NCBI RefSeq assembly: GCF_042100115.1
Contig: NC_091279.1
Location: forward strand, 2,046,001-2,110,000
DNA from: Alternaria dauci
Lineage: Eukaryota > Ascomycota > Dothideomycetes > Pleosporales > Pleosporaceae
DNA: 64,000 nt
Direction: 5' to 3'
Part shown: piece after piece, positions 20,741 to 31,994 of the stretch
Position numbering within the stretch: position 1 is the stretch's first letter
Layout of the letters: every line of letters begins with the position of its first letter
Position numbers and translations under genes: made by a program
The notes under the pieces: model-generated
Told to the model about the DNA's origin: nothing
Seen by the model: the letters and a program-made list of their open reading frames with translations, nothing else
Databases searched by the model: none

Positions 20741-21210
20741 AGTCTCTAAGTATATATGTTAGATCTTACCTAGAGGTCACTACTTCTTATATATCCGTCC
20801 GTAGTTACCTTTATCCCACTTTAGAGTCCCACTCCCCTATTTCTTATCCCGGATTATCGCCCCTACTTAGATTTTCTACTTTTAGTGGAATTCTAGACAG
20901 TCACTTAGGGGTAGGCAGGTAGGACGTACTTACGGGTAGATATTCTAGGCTGTCGCTCAGAGGTAGGGTAGGCAGAGTATTCTGTAAGTTCTCTATTAGA
21001 ATAGGTGGTCAATGCAATTGGTTGTATTACTATATGGTAAATGAGTGTGTTACGGTTGTTAGTTGTAGTGTTCGATGTCCAAACCTCGTTCAGATCCATT
21101 CTCCGCCTTTTCTACTCCTCCGCGCTATCCTCCCGCTTGATAGCCTTTTAAGCCTCTCTTTCCTCTAGTTCCTCTACTACAATAGCCCTAGCCCCAGCCC
21201 CAGCCTTGAT

Positions 21211-22313
21211 CTAACCCTCAATATAACCTCTCACTGTGAACCACTCCTCGACAATGCTGTTGAACCTAGTCGCGTTGATCTGGAAGTGCCAGTGCCCGCC
21301 ACCTAGTACCTCGACTCTATCTTCTTCGGCCAGCCCAACCTCTCTCTCGAAATCAGCCGAGCTTTGCGCTGCGACGGTAACCAGCTTGGGGACCCCTTTT
21401 CTCTCCGTCCTGTACTCAGCGGTTGAGTTCCACTGCCCTAGGAAATCGCTAAGCTGCTCGAGAACAGCCGTAACAATGTATCCCGACATACCCCATACTC
21501 TGTGCATACGCCAGACTCGCATCCAGGGCGGCCTCTGCGTCACCGTGGACTCTATTGAGTCAATTATCGTCCCGGCAATCTCAGACGCTGTTGCGGCTGG
21601 GGAGTTTTTCAGCATTTCGATAGCAAGCGCACCCTCGGAAACCGGTGTGTAGTACGCAGAATCGACAAGAACAAGGGCTTTGACTAGCCTCGGATTCCTG
21701 AAAGCAAGCTCAGATGCAACGACACCGCCTAGACTGTGTCCCATAACGATGGCTGCACCTCTCTCGGTACCGTTTCCGACCCTGAGATACTCAAGCAGCG
21801 CAGCGGCGTCGTCGGCAAGCGTCACTGGATCATACGAATAGGGACTGTCCTGCGAGTAGATGGCTGGTTCAGGAGCGGAACTTCGTCCGTGGCCGCGCTG
21901 GTCGATGGTGATGACCTGAAAACCGTTGTCCAAGAGAAATGGAACCTGGAACATCCAGTCACTCTGATCGCAGGTCCAGCCATGGATAAGAACAATGGGA
22001 TCGCCAGAACCTTCGATAGTGTAAAAGAGGTTGACACCGTTGTTGGTGTAGTAAAATCCTCCCGTTTGGTTCCATGCTTCCGTATCGTTCTGGACACTGT
22101 GACCTGGCGAACACATCTGGGCTATCGAGATTCAGCTTAAGTAGGCAGACATCAGCCTACGAGGATTGGCTTACCTTCGCTAGCGATCGTGTTGTTTCCC
22201 TCTGCTCCCTGGTCTCCAACAGTCGGTGTTAGACATTGTGATGTAAGCTCGTCTTCCGCAGAGGCAGCGAGGATATTTGCGAGCGTGATGAGGCAGGAGT
22301 AAGCAAGTTTCAT
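21211..22313 (-). CDS. Secreted alpha/beta hydrolase
   Basis: Two exons, 22313-22175 and 22121-21211, joined by a 53-bp GT-AG intron; the frame closes and gives about 349 residues. The first exon encodes a signal peptide (MKLAYSCLITLANILAASA), so the enzyme probably enters the secretory pathway. The mature part shows the hydrolase fold: the oxyanion-side HGW motif, GHGRS, the nucleophile elbow GHSLGG (Ser about 176) and a C-terminal GGGHWHF that probably supplies the catalytic His. The acid residue is not certain. Substrate unknown; esterase or lipase-like activity is likely for the family. It is the first gene to the right of the transposon nest, with 3' flank only about 450 bp from AT-rich DNA. 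Confidence 0.88.
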
Positions 22314-22375
22314 ATTCACGCAAAGTTTGAGAGGAATACTTTTGAACAGCTGAAGCCCAAGATCCAGACGGCTTC

Positions 22376-22384
22376 CATTTATAT
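22376..22384 (-). promoter_or_regulatory. TATA box of the alpha/beta hydrolase gene
   Basis: Read on the minus strand, GTATATAAATGG lies about 65 bp upstream of the ATG at 22313, a good distance for a TATA element with a short leader. The rest of 22314-23141 shows nothing I can identify. Confidence 0.5.
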
Positions 22385-23141
22385 ACGAAGTTGCACGCTC
22401 AAATGCAACTTATTAAACAGTAATCCATCCTCATTCGCAGGCGAAGCCGCCGAACCAGGAACATCCGTTTCGGCGAATCAACTCTTTTCGCCGCGCAATT
22501 TAGAACGGCCAAAGGATGAGTAAAGCCGACTGCGAAGCGCTCCAGAAGACCGTTCTCCCAGCGCAAGTGCGTTGTTGCAGTCTCCACTACTCAATACCTG
22601 GGCACGGCCTGCTCAACGTACAGCACCATGCCTGCCTTGTAAGAGGAATTAGTGGCGCAGCTTACCAACGAAGTTTGATTTGTAATACTCTTTGGAAGGG
22701 TTGTTACCGGGCATGTTGTGGTGTTTAGCGCGTGCATCAAGAATCCGGCGTTACGAGACCGTGCACTGAACTCCGTCACTCCGCCACTCCGCTGCTTTGT
22801 CCTTCTATTTCTCATTCCTCTATTCGTCCGCGCCTCCTTTTACCTGTGTTTCAATGCGTGCCCTGAATCTCAAGCTGCTGGACTTTATTTAGACTAATCA
22901 ACATACCCTACGGAAAGAAGCATCACTGATTTTAGTAGCTCAATGTGTTGTATATTGATAAATAGCTCAAGGCTTTCAGTTTTGGCTGATTGATAATTAA
23001 GCTAATCTTAAAAGTCCTACGTAAACTACCTAAGCCCAAGCCCAATCCCACGATTAGTCCATTGCAAGGAAATCTAGCCATGGAGTTCACCTTAGTAGAA
23101 TGTCAAGAGCAATCGTCATCAACGAACTATTCTCGACTATC

Positions 23142-23660
23142 ATGGTCAAATAGCTGCATCCCACCTTCGGTGCTGAGGTGATAGGCGCAGATTTTGCTGA
23201 CATCTCCAATGAACAATTTGACGGAATCAAAAGGGCGATAGCTAAAGTATGCTTCACCTATTCACTTTATCCGAAATTATCTATTATTGTGTAATGCGCT
23301 CGTCTTTCACAAAGCAGACTTGAGCGACAAAGAGTGTACTGCATTCTATGGGAGGTTTGGCGAATTAAATGACCTCGGGCGAAATCTGGAAATTCTACGC
23401 TTCAACCATTTCGAAAGTTTTGATGTTGGCAACACCAATGACGATAGAACAGTGCCTGCTGATAAACCACCTTGTACGCATTTTGAGAGAAGTAATGCCG
23501 TGTTAAATAGCCATGGTTCTTTCAACTAGCAGCGAGCGAGCTGGTGAATCTTGCGGGCAGTAACGTACCTCATAGGCATGTGGCCGGCACGGATATGCGA
23601 TGGGGTTTTGCCGACCCCCAGCCGAACTTCGCTCAACTTGCGATGCCTCTGTGCAACAAA
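23142..23660 (+). pseudogene. Decayed TfdA/TauD-type 2-oxoglutarate dioxygenase
   Basis: After ATG GTC AAA comes TAG (23151-23153) and then a clear dioxygenase N-terminus (HPTFGAEVIGADFADISNEQF). After an intron whose acceptor AG is not visible come NALVFHKADLSDKE, FYGRFGEL and NSHGSFN. In family members the last motif carries the iron-binding H-x-D (FHxDSSFN type); here His and Asp are replaced. TAG follows at 23528-23530, then RASELV and GFADPQ relics. Two stops are explained by CAG to TAG, a CpA to TpA change. The gene cannot make an active enzyme. Fragments may continue to about 23900 (VPHGLYPAHRVFRHI). 23900-24187 shows nothing else. Confidence 0.72.
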
Positions 23661-24187
23661 GCTAGAAAGGCCTCTAAAGAGGCATATATACAGCTCGCAA
23701 TATAGGCTGTTAAACAAGACGCGAGCCTCACTATGCCGTACGCAGCAATCATCAACAAGGTGTCAGAAAGCATGCTAAGACGACAACGCGACGGGAGACC
23801 CAAATCAATGTGGCTATCTCTGTTCCTCATGGGTTGTATCCGGCACATAGGGTTTTCCGTCACATAGCGAGGAACTTTGGTCTATACTCCCTTAAATCCT
23901 ATTATCATTGTGTGACTTGCGTACATAAAACAAGGCCAAGTCCAATGGTTGTAGTATGTGTGAGTCGTGAGGCCGGAGACCAGGTAGGTAGATATTGTGT
24001 TGTTTGCACAATAGCAAAAAGTCGAGTGTTTCGGAACGTTGCCGTTAAGAGATACAAGTTTTTTATCTGAGTCCGGAGCTAAACTAGGTACAGAGAGACG
24101 CTGTAGCCCCTTATTTCTAATCTGATATAAGTTAACCCTGCTTAAGTGTTCAGCTCGTCAATCGTCTTCGATGCCTTTGCTTGTAGA

Positions 24188-25283
24188 CTAGTAGGCGAAC
24201 TTTTCTCCAACGATTTCCTCGCTTAAGGCCCAAAGTCTCTCTGCGTTCGAGTCGCTAGAGGCGTAATCCAAAACCTTCTTTGGTTTGCAATCGTCCAGAT
24301 ACGACCCTGAATAATCTAGGAAGCCTTGTAAATGCACGTTCTAATAGTATGAGAGCAATGAACAGTGTACTTACCATCAAGCGCAGGGTCCAAAGCTGCA
24401 GCAAGGGAGGTTGCGAACCCCTGCTCCATAGTCTTGCTTTTCGGCATTTCCGTCTTCTTGCTCTCCACCATAGGTCCTACAATGGCCCACGCTGCTGGAT
24501 CTACTCCAGATGTCAGGCCTGTTTCTTCTATGACACCAGGGTGCAACGAGAAGGATCTGATCCCCTTCTTCTCTAGTTTCTTCGCCAGTGCGACGGCAAA
24601 CATTTTGTTTGCCGCCTTGGACTGTCCGTAAGCTTTCCAAGCGTTGTAGGTCTTGCCATCGGAGAAGTTGTAATCGTCAAACATTACAGGACTGAAATGA
24701 TACATGGCACTGGACAGGTTGACAACCCGGGCACCACCGCCAACGGCTTCAAGTTTTGGAACGAGAAGATTGGTAAGTAGAAAATGACCGACGTGGTTTG
24801 CGCCCAGATGACTCTCCACCTTTTCAGGGGTTATGGCGAACGGGACAGCCATGATGCCTGCGTTGTTGATGAGGACATCAATTTTAGAAACGAGTGAGTT
24901 CACCTCCGCCGCTGCAGCTCGCACTGAAGCGCAGGACGTAAGGTCGATCTTGACAAATCGTGTTGTAGTAGAGGGGATTTTTGCCTTGATTTCCTTCAAA
25001 ACAGGAGCGACTTTGTCTTCGGAGCGGCCGAGAAGTATGACCTCAGCAGGTTTTGCAGCTGCAAGGAACAGAGCTGTACGCGCGCCAAGTCCGCCACTGC
25101 TGGCCCCAGTGATCACAACTAAAATGTTATTAGCTACTTTAAACGAAGCAATGATTTCACTCTGCACGAGAGGCGGATTTGATCTGTGTAAAGCAGAGCA
25201 CACATACAAGTCTTCCCTAGGACTCTCTCTAGGAGTGCAGCGACTACTTCAGACCCGGTAGTTGTGAATCCAAAGGCAGGCAT
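24188..25283 (-). CDS. Short-chain dehydrogenase/reductase (retinol-dehydrogenase-like)
   Basis: Three exons, 25283-25208, 25118-24375 and 24324-24188; both introns are GT-AG (89 and 50 bp) and the frame closes at 318 residues. It starts MPAFGFTTTGSEVV. Exon 1 ends in the first base of the Phe codon before the cofactor loop ITGASSGGLGARTA (TGxxxGxG, NAD(P) binding). The NNAG motif, the active-site Ser in NLSS and the catalytic YGQSK (Tyr-x3-Lys) are present. It is therefore a probable NADP-dependent oxidoreductase of small alcohols or ketones; the substrate cannot be read from sequence. It lies between the dioxygenase pseudogene and an AT-rich island, so it may belong to an accessory metabolic patch, but no biosynthetic core gene is near. 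Confidence 0.9.
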
Positions 25284-25379
25284 TTTCGAGAGCGTTTGTC
25301 AGAGCGGCAAAAGGGTGATGGTAAGGAAACAGATATTGAAATTCGAGTGTCAAAAGTATAGCTAATAATCAAAGCTAAT

Positions 25380-26390
25380 TTAGGATTTGCTCTAACTATT
25401 AGTGATTAGGTGCGCATCTTTATGTAGTTTCTAACACTTTTATTTAGATTAAATTATTAGCTAACTCTTAGCCTAATACTTATATCGCTTACAAACTTTT
25501 AATTATTTATTATTATACTAAGATAATACTGTTATTTATACACCTGTATTTATACACCTGTATTTATATACCTACATTTACACACCCGTATATATATATA
25601 TATATCTATTATTAGTCTAGTAATTAAGGTTCTTTAAGAACTTAGTAATATTATTCCTATTAAAGGTAAGGGCTGTAACGTGTAGGATACAGCTTAGCTA
25701 GAAGGGCACTAAGGTCCTAATATAATTACTTCTCTTATTATCTCTATAGATAAGGAACTTACTCTTAACCTACGCTTTACGCGTAGAAAGACTAGTAAGA
25801 ATTATTATTATTACTTTCCTAGTATACTATTAGAATATAGAGCTATCCCCTACTATTACCTATAACTACCCCTTACACTTTCCTTATTATATATATTATA
25901 GGTATTATAATACTCCTTACCTCTATAGCTAGTAGTACTATAATTAGGTATATTATTCCTTAGTACCCTTATAATAAAGGAACTATTATTCCTTTCTTAT
26001 AGAAGGCTAGCTATTATTACTTTTACTATAAAGTATATATAGTTACTAGGCTTCTTAAATAACCTAGAAGTGTCTAGATAAGCTATTAATATATTAATAG
26101 TAGTAAGTTCTAGCTTTATATCTCCTAAGGACTTAATAAGGTTATTAACCTCTATATCTATATTACTTAGAGTTAAAGGCGTAATAACTGTCTTCTTAAT
26201 ATTAGCTACAGCTTCCTTTATACTTTTAGGAGTAAAGGTAGCTCTCTTATTTACTAATATAATACGTTATATCTCTATATCTATATCGCCTCTCTCCTAG
26301 CAGTGCATCTTATTAAGGCTATATATCTTCTTATAGTATACTTTTAAGAAATTGTACATCCTTTCCTTACTCTCGTCTGATACCAAGTGA
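25380..26390. other. AT-rich RIP-like island
   Basis: About 1 kb with low CpA/TpG, no ORF and no recognisable element, flanked by normal DNA. It looks like a remnant of a mutated repeat. Normal composition resumes near 26390, upstream of the S28-like gene. Confidence 0.55.
25534..25589. repeat. 14-bp minisatellite, four units
   Basis: Four tandem units: ATTTATACACCTGT twice, then ATTTATATACCTAC, then ATTTACACACCCGT. A short (TA)n run follows. The third unit differs from the consensus partly by CpA to TpA type changes. Confidence 0.8.
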
Positions 26391-26679
26391 AGCTACGACT
26401 TGGTTCCTGCTCCGATGAATCGAATATTGCAGATTCGGCCCGAGGGCCGGGTTTTACCTAATCGTTCAGCAAAGCCGAGACTTCCCACATGCAGGCTACA
26501 GCTCCGCCTCATTCATCAGCCGTTCGGGTTCAGACGTCCAGACTTCACCGCAAAGTACCGCACAGGTTCTGCTGGAGGTCTCTAAGGCTTTGCACACTCG
26601 AATTCATCCAGGTACGTCCTCCAACTTTTGCTGAATACACGATCTGGATGCTTGTACTCCGGACGCATCCCATCACGTG

Positions 26680-28374
26680 ATGAAGCCGACAACGATTTTC
26701 ATCTACTGCTTTACCGCTACATGTCATGCCGCCTTCCAGGGACCCTTCAGCTTTACCCAGCGGACAACACACTTGGCTGTCTCTCCTCCGGCAGGGTTCA
26801 ATGCTACGTTCGAACAGAGGTACTGGCTTGACGTGGCCAGATATTCCAAAGGTCATCCCGTTCTGATTGTTGATGCTGCGGATAAGCCAGGGGAGAAGAC
26901 CGTTAGCTTGATCAAGCAAGGCATTGTCAGTCACATCGCTGATGATGTGGGAGCTGCCATCGTGGTCCTTGAGCAGCGGTACTACGGGCGCTCTTTCGTC
27001 ACTGGAAACCTCTCCACAGCTAGTCTTCAACTATTGAACACGGATGAAGCTGTGGCTGACATGGCATATTTTGCCGAGCATTTCCCTTACGAACAACACC
27101 GGGGACTGGACGCCTCTGTGCTACCCGTCAATGCGCCATGGATATCCTACGGGCACTGGATAGCCGATACAAAGGCTGCCTTACTACGGAAAATGTATCC
27201 AAAACAACTTTGGGGTGCTATTGTATCCTCGGCCCCTCTCCTGGCTATACAGAACGTGTGGCAGTACCTTGAAGCTATTCGACTGCGAGCGGACCCTCTT
27301 TGCATGCAGGTTGTGACCACAGTTGTGGCTGATATTGATGATGAGATTGACCGAGCCGGCATGGACGATGACGGGGAGATAATTATTAATGAATCGCTAG
27401 AACATTATCGGGATATGTTCAACTTGAGTAGCGAGAAGACTGTACGTGATTTCATGAATCAAGTCGCGACGCCACTAGGCCTGTGGCAGAGGCGGTCGTG
27501 GGATGAGAGGCAAGAGGACAATCGAGCGTGGGAGTATTTCTGCGCAAACCTGACGCGAGGAATTACGTTGGAAGAATCGACCAACAGCCACACCAGCGCA
27601 ATCAAGCAGAACATCAAGGCCGTTTTCCATAGCCAAGCCATGGAGAACTATGCCTACTACATCCGTCACTACTTGGCTGTCGGCCATCAGAAGGCTATAT
27701 CTCAAGTTCTGCAGCCTGTAGACGACGAGTTGTTTGCCTTTGGCGAGATCCGGCGTAACAAGACTGAGTCTCAGAAGACTGATCTGGATCAGGTCTGGCG
27801 CTTGTGGTATTGGCAAGCGTGCACTGAGGTACGTATATGCATTTAATCTGGCTCGATACGGTTGAAGACTGACCAACTATCTGCAGTGGGGCTATTTCTC
27901 CGCGGCTGAGCCTTATCCATTGCCAGCAGTCCTCTCACGTTCTCTTAGCGAGTTCTACTTGACAGAGGTCTGTCATTTTGCTTTCGATATCCGTAAGTTT
28001 ACCTTCTGTCAAAAAGTCTATTATCGCGCGGCTTACTGACTTCTGCAGCTGACGATTACGTCGTCCCTGTCGAAAGTATCAACAAACATGGCGGAGTAAC
28101 TCTCCAAGCTCCTCGTTTACTTTTTGTGGATGGTGAAGATGACCCATGGCTGCATGTCACTGCGCACTCTCCCTTGGCTGGCGATATACGCGCAAAAATC
28201 GGCGATGGACATCTTTTACGACAAGGAGGCTTTGGAAATGATCGCACCGCTCTGCCGAAGCTTACTGATGAGCCCATTGAGATCCGGCTAGTTCATGAAG
28301 CGGAGATTAAAGCAGTCCGATCATGGGTTGCCGAATGGAAAGAGAAGAATGAGGAGGGCACGGGTGAGTTATGA
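26680..28374 (+). CDS. Secreted S28-family serine peptidase homologue lacking the GxSxG nucleophile motif
   Basis: Three exons, 26680-27828, 27887-27992 and 28049-28374, with GT-AG introns of 58 and 56 bp; the frame closes at 526 residues, the usual length for fungal S28 (prolyl carboxypeptidase-like) proteins. A signal peptide is likely (MKPTTIFIYCFTATCHA). Family landmarks are present: FEQRYWLD near the start, VLEQRYYGRSF, MYPKQLWGAIVSSAP, WQACTEWGYF across the first splice, and VDGEDDPW with the expected acid. Where the family has a GGSYxG-type nucleophile elbow, this protein reads YGHWIADTK, so the catalytic Ser is replaced. I cannot place the active-site His with certainty. Probably a non-catalytic homologue or a young pseudogene with an intact frame. 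Confidence 0.82.
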
Positions 28375-28462
28375 GGGCGAGAGGCTAGAGGCCATGTACA
28401 TTCAGCCAGGAATTCACCCACGTGGGAGACATAATTCTAGTTCTACACTTGTGTACGAACAT

Positions 28463-28888
28463 TTACCGCGCAAATTCTGCGAAGCTCTCAACAACGCGCA
28501 CTTCCACCTTTTTGGCGAGGTTGTGTTCTTCCCGCGATATGCGTCGTAGCTCTGCCGTGTAAGGTTGGTTCCGATGGAACTCCAAAGCCGCCGCGTCAGT
28601 GAACCTACGAATGATTAATATCTTTAGTCATGACCATCAGGTTCCATTTCACAAACTTCTCAATCACATAATACACTCCCGCGTCTGCGTCCCAGATAGC
28701 GCGAAACGAGAGAGCGTCCGGCTCGTGCTTTTCAACCTCTGAGACAAGATGATCTAGCATCTCCCGAACCTACAAGGTGCAGATGACTAAGAGTCAGTTC
28801 AAATGATTTAGAAAGATGTATGTAAAGGTTCACGTACCCTTTGTTCTCTTCCTGGAGCCGGTGTGACGATATTGATTGTATGGAACAT
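28463..28888 (-). CDS. Small ABM-type (antibiotic biosynthesis monooxygenase-like) protein
   Basis: Three short exons found by hand: 28888-28838, 28769-28657 and 28604-28463. Introns are GT-AG (68 and 52 bp), the second with donor GTTTGT splitting a Lys codon. The frame closes at 101 residues, the usual size of ABM-domain proteins. It begins MFHTINIVTPAPGREQR and contains FRAIWDADAGVYYVIEKFTD followed by an alanine-rich helix, the ferredoxin-like alpha/beta pattern of this cofactor-free family, which includes quinone-forming monooxygenases and small stress proteins. Its specific reaction is unknown. It converges on the S28-like gene (stop to stop 88 bp) and diverges from the TauD-type gene at 29305. 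Confidence 0.75.
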
Positions 28889-29304
28889 GCTGGAGCGTTG
28901 ACGTTGACGTCGATAATGATAAACACGAGGAAACGTGATGAATGGTAGGAATCAATGCAGCTGAATGTAAAGGAAGGTGTTGTAGCAAACTGTATGCCTT
29001 ATAATGCCGCAGATCGCGCCGGCCAGTGCCGTAGGCAAGGGATACCTAGGAACTACCGTAATACCGTCGGTGGGGCGTGATTTGCTCAGTTCTTACCATC
29101 CCACCAAAGATTGTGGCCGCCACCTGCGATCCTATACATTCATAGACACCTGATGTGAAACGTAGAGAGAATGTCATATTAGTAATAATATTAGAGTTTC
29201 TCCTTACTTAAGCAGCTCAAGCCTCTTTAACCTACCCAAGTACTCTCGAAAACATCGCGCAAAAAGGCTCTTCGAACAGCCGCTGCCAATACGTGTAATT
29301 CAGT
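28889..29304. promoter_or_regulatory. Divergent promoter region, ABM-type gene and TauD-type gene
   Basis: 416 bp between the two start codons, with no ORF. A short AT-rich patch lies near 29175-29205. No specific binding site is claimed. Confidence 0.4.
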
Positions 29305-30526
29305 ATGGCTCTTGTGAAGAAACCGCTGAGTCCTACCGGCGCATTGGACGCATTTCGCTCATTCGATGTTACACCAGCAATTGGGACGGAGTTTCCAGAT
29401 GCAAGCCTCAAAGACTGGTTCGAAGCTCCAAATGCGGACGATTTACTCCGTGACTTAGCGATCACAGGTCAGCTTCTAGAAACCTGACACCTACATTCAT
29501 GTGTCAATCGCTAGGTTGCCCAATGGCTAATCGTGGAATTAGTCTCGCGTCGCGGCGTCGTTTTCTTCCGTAAACAAGACGGGCTCACTCAAGACATGCA
29601 AAAGACAATAGTCCAAAGGTTAGAAAAACTTACAGGCAAGCCAGCTACTTCCTCACTTCACCGCCATGCTGTCCAGCTCAATCCGGACGCGGATCCTGAG
29701 ATCCTGCACATCAACTCCGAAGAGAACAAGAAGATTTTGAAAGGCACTGAGTTTGATCCCGCAGGCCCACCACGCCAAAGCTGCCGCGGATTATGGCATA
29801 ATGATATCAGCTATGAACCTCTTCCAAGCGATTATGCCTTACTTCGACAAACGCAGGTGCCTAGTTCAGGAGGTGGTAGGTGCTTGGATCTTCTCCGCCC
29901 ACATCTACAAGAAACGTGGCTGACATTCCGGCACAAGATACATTATGGGCTTCTGGATATGAAGTGTTCGACCGCATCTCGCGACCTATACAGGCGTTGC
30001 TCGAAAGTCTCACTGCTACCTTTGCGGAGCTACGTCAGCGCGACGCTTCAGATCCTCGGTTCCAAATTCCACGAGGAGCGCCAGAGAATGTAGGCACGAA
30101 CCTCCGACCAACACATCCAGTGGTCCGCACGAACCCTGTCACCGGTTGGAAAAGCGTCTACGCCGTTGGTCTTCACGTCCAGAGAATCGACGGACTAACC
30201 CACGACGAGAGCGAGAAGCTGAAACGTTGGCTTACTGGGTTGGTCGTTGAGAATCACGATCTGCAAGTGCGCTTTCGTTGGAATAACGTTAACGACGTCG
30301 GTATGTCGCGCTAATGTGTCTCATTGTCACATGCCAACTCCGCATCCCGATCTCTTGCTGTATGCGTCATTTGCTAACGAATATAGCGATATGAGATAAT
30401 CGCTGTACATTCCACAGCGCCACGTACGATCATGAAGGTTACGGTGCAAGGGAAGGATACCGTGCTTGCGGTGTAGGAGAAAAGCCGTATCTAGATCCTA
30501 ATAGTACCGGGCGGCGGCAAGCTTAG
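29305..30526 (+). CDS. TauD-type 2-oxoglutarate/Fe(II) dioxygenase with a nonsense mutation near the 3' end
   Basis: Four exons: 29305-29467, 29543-29875, 29938-30300 and a last exon ending at 30526. Exon 1 joins exon 2 as LLRDLAIT-VSRRGVVFFR. The iron motif WHNDISYE (H-x-D), GGDTLWASGYEVF, then TFHSATYD (distal His) and the REGYRAC arginine are all encoded. With the expected acceptor at 30385-30386 the last exon reads ATA TGA GAT, where the family has a Trp (TGG), so translation would stop before the distal His. The same G to A change creates a new AG (30394-30395). Splicing there removes only Ala-Ile-Trp, keeps the frame, and gives 329 residues with all ligands. Whether the gene is active depends on which acceptor is used. 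Confidence 0.82.
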
Positions 30527-30890
30527 CATCGTTCGTAGGAGAGCCCGTACTAAGTCTCTCCCGACTCGGTCCTACTGCTCTTTACCGCTCACGACCTACA
30601 ACACATAGCCGCGTCGACATGTTACGTACATCTGTAGCTGATTGCCAAGTCCTTGTTTCTTCGGTGGTCCTGCGTCGTTCCTTCTTCGGCGTATTTCAAT
30701 CTGTGCGGGACAAGGTGTCGGACCAGAGTAGCGATCGTTATCCGGCGCATCTGCATTGTGACTCGGTGCTTAAATTGGCGGAGTATCTGCCTGACTCCGG
30801 TAGTATCCAATTTGTCATGAATATAGCCCTAGACTAGAGCATGTACCCTGCGTACATGAAGACGGGTACAAACGTGGTTGGAACAGATCT
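30527..30890. other. Intergenic, nothing identified
   Basis: Short ORFs of 60-70 codons on both strands at 30619-30837 have no recognisable domain and no supporting splice structure. Confidence 0.4.
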
Positions 30891-30899
30891 TCACATTAA

Positions 30900-31994
30900 G
30901 CCGTTTCGGACGCCAGACCGGTCTGGTTAGCTTCAACATGAGTTACCATAACATCTCCGTGGAAGACTTTAACTGCAGATGCGCACGCAACCTTGGATAT
31001 CACACCACCACGGCACGGCATCATGTCCTTTCCAGGCTCTGACCCAGAAAACCCACTGATTGGCTTGCCTAAGCTGGATCTTCTGCCGAACGATATCGAC
31101 ATATTTGCCGTATATTAAAAGATCTTCTCTGGTCGTACGCTCGATACGACGTGCATGAATCTATGGACCAGTGGGGTTGTAAATGTTCGAACCGCGGACC
31201 AGCCGCCGTTGCTGATGCTTCGGGCACACAATCTTATCGCCCATCGGATACGTTATCACGGATCTGATATGATGCAAATCGACTGGGTGCAGCTCGTGCT
31301 GTTTGACGACGTCATGTCGTGTGCGGATGAAGAGGGTGTGATCTATAATGCTTTGAGTGGCCGTACGACAAAGATACCAGCACCGTTCTTGTGAGTAGTG
31401 CAACATTCTATTCCAAGGCTCGTCGGCATCAAGCCGTTCTAATAGTTCTCTGTGTACCCTAGCCACCCTCCAGGTACATTCACAATACGCAAGGAGAGCA
31501 AGATGTGTCTTCATCTCGTGATTGAACGTCCAGGAATCCCCTCGTATGAGGGAAAGATCCTTGCCGGTTTGATCCCAGGAGATCACGACAGAATTGCCTT
31601 GATCCAGATACAGCCGCAATGGAAAAATGGCAAGCTCGGCGCGAGGACATATCCGCAGCTAACATTCATGTTCGTGGCAAGTATTGCGGACATCCGAGAC
31701 AAATCCGTAAAATCTGCTCAAGCGCGGGGGTCATTTTGGGGCTTCCAGAGTGGGCCACTCAGTTCTTTGTTTGGATTTGAGAATGGTGCGTGTGGAGAGT
31801 TCCAAACCCTTGGACCCATAGTGAAAGGATCGCCAGACGAAGCAGCCGTACCGGAACTATGATCCAGGTACTACGCTGATTTCCCGCACTTCTTCGATGA
31901 TGGCGGAGCGCTGAGTCCAGATTGGAACAAGCTATGTTCGGGAGAGCTGAAGGGCGATGGCTTGAACAAGAGAGTGATTGGGCTCGAAGAATAG
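30900..31994 (+). pseudogene. Unidentified broken gene
   Basis: The plus strand reads like protein over about 1.1 kb but in pieces. One frame gives LDITPPRHGIMSFPGSDPEN and later NDIDIFAVY, then a stop and a 79-codon ORF (31155-31394). After a possible intron (donor GTGAGT at 31391, acceptor near 31472) a second ORF runs to 31862, and a third piece (RYYADFPHFFDDGGALSPDW) ends at TAG 31992-31994. At least two in-frame stops (near 30940 and 31117) prevent a full product unless more introns exist. I do not recognise the family. A real multi-exon gene with unusual introns is the alternative. Confidence 0.35.

Noticed and set aside
21211..30526. Secondary-metabolite gene cluster
   Set aside because: Tailoring-type enzymes are present but no polyketide synthase, peptide synthetase, terpene synthase or cluster regulator is seen in the window.
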